From: Ramicandelaber brevisporus | Lineage: Eukaryota; Kickxellomycota; Ramicandelaberales; Ramicandelaberaceae | DNA length: 39,370 nt | Assembly: GCA_025201865.1 (NCBI GenBank) | Contig: MU602679.1 | Span: 19,988-59,357 of the forward strand | Reading direction: 5' to 3' | In this document: one piece after another, positions 12,001-20,015 of the stretch | How the letters are laid out: each line of letters begins with the position of its first letter | Position numbering within the stretch: position 1 is the first letter of the stretch | Program-made: the position numbers and the translations under genes | Notes under the pieces: generated by a model | What the model saw: the letters and a program-made list of their open reading frames with translations, nothing else | What the model was told of the DNA's origin: nothing | Database searches by the model: none

Positions 12001-14730
12001 ATTCTGAGCATCAATGTGATAGCTTGCAGCCAGTGGGATGATGTCGTGATGTTGGCGCAATCGATGGCTGGTGGCATTGTAGACACGAGCAGAATTCATC
12101 AAGGAAACGGCATAGGGATGAACACGACGAGCATCAGCGGCCAAAGAACAAATCTGATGCAAAACAGGGAAGCCCAGCCAAATCAAGTTACGGACTTCCT
12201 TAAACAAGTCAACAACAGTTTGATCAAAATTAACACTCAGCTGCAGCAATTCATCGCCCGATGATGTTCTTAATTTGATTACACAGAATACTTTTCCAGA
12301 TACACTCAGTTTCTGCGATAAAATAAATCTCTGCCATTCATCAAACACTGAATCTGTTCTCAATTTATCTCTAAAATGGTTGGAATCTGTGTGCAGTCTG
12401 GCTCCCTCTGCATAATTCTCCCATCCACTTCCCAATACCTGTTCGACTTTACTCATGTACAAATCAAGCTGGCGTTCAATCTGCTTGACCCAAATAATGT
12501 GTCCAGCTGTGGATGGAATGTCTCTCAAAGCAGACATGTTAGCTGCAGTGCTATTCTGATATCTCGCAATAAACTTCTGGTGCAATGCTCTGATATCAGT
12601 TTTGACATTCTCCAACAATTGGCCCTGCCATTCTTGAACTGCATTTCTAATCTTCTGTCTAAAGAACAGCGCATTGAACTTAGAGAATACTCGGAACATT
12701 TCGTTCGCATTCTTAGCTGTAGCCAATCTATCTCTGAGCAGTGCTATAATCTGGTTTTCAATTCTACCAATGCGCTCGCTGTATGCACTGTCTGAAGCTA
12801 CCCAAATAGCCGTGCCTTCTGCACTAGTATCTAACACATCAAATCCAGAGAAGATTTCATATGCTGAACGAACTTCGCGCACCGCGTCGCTCTCAACAAA
12901 TCCTCCGCCACCCACGCCTGGTCCAATAAGACCAGTGCTCGAGGCGGATGGAACGTTCAACTGCTGTGCAGAAGCAGTACCAGTGACAGCGCTGGATGAG
13001 CCAGTCATGACTTTGCCTACAGTTGAGCGCAACTGCTCATGCTGCTGTCTAAATTGGCAAATGTACTTGAAGCGTTCACGGAGAGCAGTGTGGGCAGGAG
13101 TAACCTTCAGCACCATGAAACGCTCCGAGCGTCTGCGAGTAATTTCACGGGCAACATTTGTAAACTCACGCACTTGCTCGTCCCAAGCAACAAACACATT
13201 GTCAACAGAAATGGCCAGCTTTTCAAAATCATTGAAATCCATTTGCATCACACGTCTGCTGCTCAGTATCTTAATCAGCACATCGTTAACATCGCGCGAT
13301 ATAGCCTCCACCAATGGCAATGCACGACTGATTGGATATGGACACAATCTGAGCTTCTTGTTCAAGTGATTAAACACTAACATGATGGCATCGCGAAGGC
13401 GAGATGCATCAGTGGCAGCCAACAGCTCATTGAGTGGGAATTCCTTCATCAATTGATTATAGCGCTTAACCATATCGAGAGACTCGTTGAGGCCAGTGTC
13501 TGAATGGAACGAAGTTGTGGCCATATATCTCTTTGCCATTTTGAGAATCTCCAGTGTTAATGAAATCTCATCTCTCTTCAACTGCAAATCAATTCCTTCC
13601 AATGCACGTTCCATGCTCAACCAAAAGTTAATTTCTTGACTCGCACTGCCTGTTGTTGGATCACGCGCCAATGTCGATACTTTCTGAATCTCCTTGATCC
13701 ATGTATTGACTGATGCATGCAAGCTATTCAACAGCGATGAATCCTGAGCCAAATCTGGACTATACTCGAGAGCCTCTTTGATTGAAACCCGCTTCTTGTT
13801 TGCGTGACAGTGCTTCACAATAGCCTCAACAAATGGATGAGCCCGCAATTCAATCTCGGGGATTTCTACATTTTGCTGCAGATTGTGGAGAGTTACTGCA
13901 AGGTCTGCAATCTTCTTTTTGGCACTTGGAATACCATGCTTAGAGTCCTTATCATCAGCTCCAGCTCCAGCTCCACCACGCTTGGCCAGCTCTCCAGAGC
14001 CAGCGCCTGAACCAGCGGCACCCGCAGCTGCAGCCTTTTCGCGCGAAGCCACAAATGCATCAAAGTAAGGGGTGAATACATGCTGCAGAATCGCATGCAT
14101 TGCCTCATACGGACTAGTCACTCCTGGCGCAGCACTGCTGTTAGCAGTATTCGAGCCAGCGCCGGTGGCACTCGATTGTGAGGCAGCGGCAGATGCAGCA
14201 GATGCAGCAGCAGCCGATGCACCCAGAGTAGCGGCCATAGCAGGACCAGGCAAGTTCATCATCTGGATCTGCAAATGAAGTGGACGAACTGGATCCAATG
14301 TGGCACCGCGCTTCACCAACGCCAATGACGACACATGAGTTGGCTTGTACGACATTTCCAACTCCAACGAGTAACTCACAGTAGAAAATGGCAAATTCAA
14401 GTCATCGTCCACATTGCCACCGGCGGAAGACTCGTCTCCGCCGCCAGCTGCACCGCTTCCTGAGAGACCAGCAAGCTCATTCTCCTTGATGACATAGAGA
14501 ACTTTTGTGCTTGGATCATTGGCAAAGCGGCGACACTTCTCGCTGGCATCGGGATGGATAAAGATGGCCATGATTGCATCCAGGTCTTCTTCAGTGCCCA
14601 TCACAACCGGCAGCAAGTCTATAATGTACTTCTTGATAATATTTGGATCGCACACTGTCGGCATCGCAACGATGCTGCTAGGCGGAACTGAGCCACCTCC
14701 AGAAGTGGAGCCAATGTAGTCCTCCTCCAT
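1..14730 (-). CDS. DYN1: Cytoplasmic dynein heavy chain, nearly complete; last few codons beyond window edge; one putative 106-nt intron or frame-breaking duplication
   Basis: This is the minus-end-directed microtubule motor subunit. It forms the tail, linker, six-AAA ring, stalk and microtubule-binding domain of cytoplasmic dynein. The frame runs from ATG at 14730 through the tail and linker to AAA1 (Walker A residues 2077-2084, Walker B in WGCYDEFNRL) and AAA2 (GPSGSGKT, 2375-2382). After removal of 6450-6555 it continues through AAA3 (GAPGSGKT, 2759-2766), AAA4 (GVSGSGKT, 3101-3108), the coiled-coil stalk and MTBD (NPPPLVKMALEAVCCLLG, near 4199-4146), AAA5 and the C-terminal domain. I see 4874 codons. 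The last visible residues align with the extreme C-terminus of human DYNC1H1, so only a few codons should lie outside. P-loop spacing matches cytoplasmic DHC, while the N-terminal part is about 170 residues longer than human. Ala/Ser/Gly-rich inserts lie at residues ~163-207 and ~230-264. Without splicing, the frame stops at 6415 after 2771 codons. The family call is very secure; splicing is inferred. Confidence 0.96.
6357..6568. repeat. Perfect 106-bp tandem duplication within the dynein coding sequence
   Basis: Positions 6357-6462 and 6463-6568 are identical, and the match runs one base further (6569). The flanks differ immediately: 6356 versus 6462 on the left, and 6464 versus 6570 on the right. 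The unit is 106 bp, which is not a multiple of three, so the second copy shifts the dynein frame. The unit encodes the segment just N-terminal to the AAA3 P-loop (THQVTAKDTV through SDHRPLI). Perfect identity means the duplication is very recent, is maintained by conversion, or is an assembly artefact. Confidence 0.97.
6450..6555 (-). other. Putative 106-nt GT-AG intron generated by the tandem duplication
   Basis: On the coding strand each copy contains CCACCAG|GTTACT. Splicing from the GT of the upstream copy (6555) to the AG of the downstream copy (6450) removes exactly 106 nt. It joins Q2725 to V2726 and restores the frame that stays open to the window edge. A possible branch site (CTCAT) has its A about 15 nt before the 3' end. 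The 5' splice site GTTACT is weak compared with GTAAGT or GTATGT. No other intron in the window is available for comparison. The same protein would result if the genome really has one copy. Confidence 0.5.
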
Positions 14731-15285
14731 TCCTTGTTACAGCCAAAAACCGAGCAATCCCGACGAGGTTCGAACTAGTCGTGCGCGTTTATGCGTGTAT
14801 GTATGAGTGTGTGTTTGCACGATTCAGGGCAAGAACAAACAAACGAAAGAAGTAGAGAAGGGGGAGAGAGAGAGGGTATATGTTGTTGATTAAGGGTATA
14901 GTGCAAACGATACGGCGTAAAGACTGACTAGAGGAGCAGTGCCGATCAGAAAGAATACGCGTTTTCTTCTTCTTCTTCTTCTTCTTCACTATGCTGTTTG
15001 CTCAAGTATATGTCAATTACTATGGAAGTTTGCTAGGACGATCAAAAGGACAAACCAGCGCTAGTTGTAACTTGCAAGCTTGACTTTTGGTAATCCTGGC
15101 TCACACACAGAGAGAAAGAGAAGGAGAGAACACACAGAAATTCTATTTGTTGTTGCTTCAATGAGCTGCTTGGGAAACATTGACATCACGCAAACAGCAG
15201 ACAGCAAACAGCAAACAGCACACAGTGGTCGACTACAGTTTAACAATGGCTTTATTCAAAATCGATGGATGGATGCTTTGTTTAA
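14731..15285. promoter_or_regulatory. Intergenic region: CSN1 3' end and dynein upstream region with simple repeats
   Basis: This 555-bp stretch separates CSN1 from the downstream dynein gene, both on the minus strand. A minus-strand AATAAA at 15256-15251 lies about 30 nt past the CSN1 stop and is a plausible poly(A) signal. The rest presumably holds the dynein promoter and 5' UTR. It contains an AG-rich run near 14862-14874, a TTC microsatellite at 14963-14987 and a degenerate CAAACAG repeat at 15190-15225. I see no credible gene. Confidence 0.6.
14963..14987. repeat. TTC trinucleotide microsatellite
   Basis: About eight TTC units occur in the dynein upstream region; on the dynein strand this is a GAA purine tract. 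Confidence 0.9.
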
Positions 15286-16749
15286 TTAAAACCGATGGCG
15301 ACTTAGCATGTCAAAGTTATCACGCATCATCATTCGAGAACGGCCGCCGAATCCACCGCCTCCAAACGAGCGGAATCCGCCAAACATATCACCGCCCATC
15401 ATTGCATGACGCTCCATCTCCATCTCACGCTTGCGCTGGATAGCTTCCTGCTTCTCGCGATCAATCAATGCCTGTGGATCGGGAATCCGAATCTTGGCAT
15501 TGTTCAGAGCGGTGCGCAGAGTGAGCGCGTTGGCGTACTTGGTCAGGTTGGCAGAAATCTCGAGAGCAGCCGAGTAAGCTTGGTTGCGCTCGTCCTTGAC
15601 GCGCTCGCGAAGAATGCGGTTGTGGGAATCAATACGCATCTTGATGTGTTCGTCACCAATCAAGTCGGCGAGCTCTTTGAGCAGAGTGTCAAACGGAATG
15701 TTCAGCTCAGCGCTCATAATGTCGAGAGACAGAGCCTTGTATGGAGCGGTGTAAGTGATGAGAACCTTGTTGCGGATGCTGCGAGAGAGCTGGTCGATGC
15801 AGTCGGTAAGATGGCGATCCAGGTAAGCGCGGCGACGGATTTCATTGAGATGTGCGAGAGTCTCGCTAAAGTAGCTAGACTTGAACGACTCAAGCAGACC
15901 CTTGGCGGACGGCTCAAGCTCCAAAAACTGCGTGAAATCTGGGCTTTCGGCCTCAAAGATCTGAGAGATAATCTCGTCGCGAGACAGCATGGCCAGAGCG
16001 AGTACCGAGCCATACAGCGCCACCGTTTCGGGAGCCAGGAAGAAGCGGCACTGGGCATCCTCGTCGGTATCAAACTTGAGCTTCAAAATTGCGCCAATAG
16101 CGCTCTCATACTCGCGTGTACGCAATGCATTGATGATGCGGATCGAGTGCATGGCGTTGAGCAAGTTTGGATCCTCGTCCGCCAGCACAACCGTCTCAAG
16201 CTTCTGCAGATACACGCTAACATAGGCTGTGTTGTCAGTTACAAATCCAGTCTTGATCATGTCGAGATACATTTCAATGCTGTGCTGTGCCTCGGTTCCC
16301 AAGTCGCGCGTTCTTTGATACATCTTGATGGCATTCGTGAAGTCGCCGGTTTCAAAGTAAATGTTGCCCATGTCGCGCTGAGCTATGCGCAGCTCATCGC
16401 GCCGCGACGAATCCTTGGCCAGCGCGCGCACCAAGTCCTGCAAGCGAGTCAACTCACGAGCAACGGTGGCGCGTGTCGCGTCGATCCACGGCTGGTCCAA
16501 GTCGATTGAGTCAACCTCGGCAAACTTGGAGGGGGACTCCACCTGGCAGTGTTCGAGAAGCACATTGTACTTGTAGACGGCCTTGGCGTAGCCTGCAGTG
16601 TTGGAAGTTGTGTTGCGAAGCTCTTCGACAATGTAGCGCTGCACTTCGAGAAGAACATCAGTGCCCAGTTGTTTGTCGAGAGCGGCGAGGTACTCGAGAC
16701 GATTGAGGCGACTGTAGCCCTTGTAGCCTTTGGCAAAGTCGATCGTCAT
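15286..16749 (-). CDS. CSN1: COP9 signalosome complex subunit 1 (CSN1/GPS1-like, Rpn7/PCI)
   Basis: This is a scaffold subunit of the COP9 signalosome, which removes Nedd8 from cullin-RING ligases. The protein has 487 residues, close to the usual CSN1 length. The N-terminus (GYKGYSRLNRLEYLA) resembles the CSN1 'YxGLxRxxRLxFI' start. A TPR-like Rpn7 region follows (DLGTEAQHSIEMYLDMIK and flanks), and then a PCI/winged-helix region (near DIMSAELNIPFDTLLKELADL). I chose the ATG at 16749 because upstream in-frame sequence is Thr/Ser-rich and unlike the family. The C-terminal tail is unusually rich in Gly, Phe, Met and Arg (about the last 40 residues). The paralogous proteasome subunit Rpn7 is the main alternative, but the N-terminal motif and length favour CSN1. 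It is divergent to the coiled-coil gene across 281 bp. Confidence 0.8.
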   Translation of the reverse strand: MTIDFAKGYKGYSRLNRLEYLAALDKQLGTDVLLEVQRYIVEELRNTTSNTAGYAKAVYKYNVLLEHCQVESPSKFAEVDSIDLDQPWIDATRATVARELTRLQDLVRALAKDSSRRDELRIAQRDMGNIYFETGDFTNAIKMYQRTRDLGTEAQHSIEMYLDMIKTGFVTDNTAYVSVYLQKLETVVLADEDPNLLNAMHSIRIINALRTREYESAIGAILKLKFDTDEDAQCRFFLAPETVALYGSVLALAMLSRDEIISQIFEAESPDFTQFLELEPSAKGLLESFKSSYFSETLAHLNEIRRRAYLDRHLTDCIDQLSRSIRNKVLITYTAPYKALSLDIMSAELNIPFDTLLKELADLIGDEHIKMRIDSHNRILRERVKDERNQAYSAALEISANLTKYANALTLRTALNNAKIRIPDPQALIDREKQEAIQRKREMEMERHAMMGGDMFGGFRSFGGGGFGGRSRMMMRDNFDMLSRHRF

Positions 16750-17030
16750 CCTCGCCGTCGTTTGTCGTCGTTTGTCGTTTGTTGTTGCTGTTGTCGTGGT
16801 GAGTGCTGCGATGATGAGGGTTGTTGTTGTTATTGACACGCTTTCTTGTCTGCTTGCTTGCTTGCCTGCTTGTTTGCCCGAGAGAACGCGGTCAAAGAAC
16901 AAACGATGCAACTTTCGCCTGCAAAAAAATTCTGGTAGTCAACCAACTAACCTACCTACCTATCCTACTTTGCGACTCGTATTCTCTTTGCCTCCATAAA
17001 GTGTAAACAAACCTTGCGTGCTCTTCTTGT
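16750..17030. promoter_or_regulatory. Bidirectional promoter region between CSN1 and the coiled-coil gene
   Basis: These 281 bp separate two divergent start codons, so both promoters must lie here. The region contains a GCTT/GCCT tetranucleotide repeat (about 16851-16877) and an ACCT-type repeat (about 16941-16968). I see no clear TATA box. Confidence 0.55.
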
Positions 17031-17093
17031 ATGACTCGTCCCGTAGCTGGTGCCCCGTCAGGCACACGGCCGCAGCAACCTCTTCATAACCAG

Positions 17094-17124
<31 letters not shown>

Positions 17125-19730
17125 GTGCAAAGCCAACGTTTGATCATCTCAGCAGTCTTATCAGTCCACGTCCCAGCTACGGAAGCATTGATTCCGAACC
17201 ATCGGCTTACAACAACAGCAATAGCAACAGTAATAATAATGGCAACGGCAGCCAAGTTCAACATGCATCCCTGGCAGCTGGCATCATGTCTCCACCCCAG
17301 ATCGACGATATCAATAGTAGCACAGAAGATGTATCAGTCTCACCACATTCACAATCATCTCCATCCAATGATAATCACCAAGAAAATGACATAGGATCAG
17401 CAACATCATCCAAGCTGCGCATCAAGGGAAGCTCATCAGAGGCGTTGCTTGATCCTAAAATTGCCGAGTCGCTCATCCTGCGATTGCAGGAGACTGAAGA
17501 ACAGCTGCAGCTCGCTGCTGATCTAGGTCTGGCGGCTGCCAAACAAAACGAAGAACTGCGTGTAGAGTTGGCTCAAACACAATCTGAGCTTGCAGCTGAA
17601 CGAAGACTCTCTCATTTGGCCAGCAATGTCATTCAGCAACAACAACAGCACCAGCACCAGCAGCACCAGCACCAACAGCAGCAACAACAATCAAACTCAC
17701 TGAATTCAGCTTCAAACACAACAACACCAATTAGGCGCCTTGTAAGCGGCAGCTCGCTTAGACACGTATCCCATGGCAGTGATTTTGTAGACGACGGATT
17801 ATCCATTGAAGGCACTGCAATTGACGCAAGAATGATTCAGTGGGAGGCTGCAGTTCGTGATGACATTCGTAAGGATTTGGGCGATGCTGTAGCTGAGAAC
17901 CAATCTCTTCGCAGTGAAATGGATTTACTCCAGCACGACATTGCTGCTCTCCGCGCCTCTCTCAGTGCCAACCAGCCGCGCATTATGCGTGCTGCAAAGC
18001 GAGCATCCGAACTCGAAGACTCGCTGGCAGCCGAGCGTGAGCATTTATACTCGATGCAAGCACGCGTTGACAAACTGGAGGACACGTACAATCGCAGCCA
18101 CTCACAGACCATGACAACTGTCAAAGATATGCAGGATGATTTGGGAATGATACTGAATGCGGCTGCAGAGCTTCGCGATGGATTGGCTATGGTTGATAGC
18201 AATAATTCACGCGTGGATATGAGACTCGCAGCAGTGACAGCTAGATTTGAAAATGTATTTGATGAACTGGATACTACCATTGATCTTTTGAAGGAACAGG
18301 TTGCTCAGACACCAATGTTTTATGACACAGGCGACGGTATCATTGTTGACAGACGAATTGCCCACAACAGTCTTTACAGCCTTGAACATCAGCTTAATGG
18401 AAATGATATGCAGTTTGCCAGCCATAATGATATTGACACGCAGGTCGAATCGCTCACCGAAAGATTGAGCGATTTGAATTTGGATGGCCATTTGCCAGAG
18501 CTGCAGCGCTATCGCAACCTTACTCTTGATCAAGAATTGGAGTTGCGGCCATTGGAGGAGATTGTCACAGCTAGCCCAACTATAATGTCTCCCACAGTGT
18601 CGATCGCTGCACCAGAAGAGCCATCGACAACTTCCTTGCGTCCAGCCCTCGGCTTACAGCAGACTGCATCTCCGCGTCCGTCAACTGTGCAGCTGGCTCG
18701 TTCAGTCTCAACTGCATCTGTGGATTCAACGCCACGAATTCTCCCAACTGCTTCCATTGGCAAATCAGTCAGCCAATCATCTCAAACTCAGCCAAAGCCA
18801 GCTCATCAACGAACCGCCTCCAACTCATCGAGTCTGTCAACATCATCAGCTGCATCATCAGTTCGCTCAGCAGCGCGCAGTACCACTGGTCCAGCTCCAT
18901 CAACTGTGCCTCCAAAGCCACGCACCAAGCCGCCAACTCAAACACCAGCTCTCAATGCCAATCCTCTTCTCGGTGCAAACAAGATGACCTTCAACACAAG
19001 CTTGCGTAAACCACCCGGCTTCATCGGTCATCTGGGCCTCACAGCTGGCGCACCACAGCCAGCATCCTCTCGCAATCGTCAGCCGGAGACACCAACCCGC
19101 AAGCCATCCGGTGGTTCAGTTCTCAACCGGAGATCTGCTTTGCATCTGCGCGGCTCATCATCATCACTATCCACACGGCCATCAATCGACCGCACATCGG
19201 TTGGCTCTGCTGGCTCATTATCTTCAGTCCAGTCTATTACCAGTCCAGCTGATGGCGATGTCTCTCAAATTGCATCTTCTTCAGAAATTGCATCAGCGAC
19301 TGCGCGCACTTCAGCCTCTGTTCGCTCAGCCAGCGGCAATCATCCAGAATCGTCACCATCATCTGGCAAACCAATTCTGCAAGGCCAAAGAACGCTGGGC
19401 TTTGAGCCACGTCCTCCACATAAGGCTGGTGTGAGATATCTCAAATTTGTTCTGGATAATGACCGCTCGAAGACAACAACGACAAAAGCAACAACAACTT
19501 CATCAACATCATCGTCATCATTATCCAAAACAAAGCCATCCTCTACAACAGTAACATCAACATCTAAAGGCAACGCAAGCAGCAATAAAAGTTTACCAGC
19601 GCAGTCCGCAGCAGCAAAATCGGCAGCAATGGTTGCAAAAGCTGCAACGGCCGCGGTGGCGTCTGATCCAAAGAAGAAGGCACAGCCAATTCAACTCACA
19701 CAAGGAAATCGTCCAACACCTAAGCGCTAA
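17031..19730 (+). CDS. Gln/Ser-rich coiled-coil protein with CC1-box-like motif; candidate dynein adaptor, family not recognised
   Basis: The protein has 899 residues. A poly-Gln run (21-31) and a disordered Ser/Asn-rich region precede a first coiled coil at about 141-195. That coiled coil contains AADLGLAAAKQNEEL (162-176), which resembles the CC1 box (AAxxG) used by BICD, TRAK and Spindly adaptors to bind dynein light intermediate chain. The consensus LL after the glycine is replaced by alanines. A Gln/His-rich insert (201-220) interrupts the coil. A second coiled coil spans roughly 270-425 and includes VFDELD (409-414), similar to the Spindly motif L(A/F)xE that binds dynactin. The C-terminal half is basic, Ser/Thr/Pro-rich and probably disordered, ending in a Lys/Ser/Ala-rich tail. 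I do not recognise an orthologue. A generic coiled-coil or microtubule-associated protein is equally possible, and the adaptor role is inference from motifs and spacing. Start ATG at 17031; convergent with the Atos gene. Confidence 0.8.
17083..17115 (+). repeat. CAG/CAA repeat encoding 11 glutamines
   Basis: Mixed CAG and CAA codons encode Q21-Q31 of the coiled-coil protein. A second CAR/CAC-rich stretch lies near 17634-17691 (Gln/His-rich). Confidence 0.9.
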
Positions 19731-19906
19731 ATGTTGCAAGTGTCGATCTCTGCCTGTTCACTGTCGCAGTTTCTATAATTCATCCATCATTCATCCATCA
19801 CATCCCCCTCTCAATTTCTAGTCTCTTTTTATACACCGAAAATACCTATCAGTAGCACTGTACTTCCCCCTCCACTCTCCTTTATTACTATTATTACTTT
19901 TTATGC

Positions 19907-19927
19907 TTTAACTTTTAACTTTTAACT
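19907..19927. repeat. Three perfect TTTAACT heptamers
   Basis: The repeat sits in the 285-bp convergent intergenic region between the coiled-coil and Atos genes. A minus-strand AATAAA at 19886-19881 may serve the Atos transcript. Confidence 0.85.
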
Positions 19928-20015
19928 TTTAGTATGCCCATTGAATCGATTGAATTTAAAAAGGATGTCGAAATCGGTAGAATATGTGTGGACTAAGAGG
20001 AGTTAAATAGGTTTA

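Noticed and set aside
15406-16509. A 367-codon plus-strand open frame
   Set aside because: It is antisense to the well-supported CSN1 coding sequence.
15286-16749. Identification as proteasome subunit Rpn7
   Set aside because: Rpn7 shares the Rpn7-PCI architecture, but the N-terminal GYKGYSRLNRLEYLA motif and 487-residue length fit CSN1 better.
16750-16911. N-terminal extension of CSN1 by 54 residues
   Set aside because: The extension is a Thr-rich translation of simple repeats. The family motif begins a few residues after the ATG at 16749.
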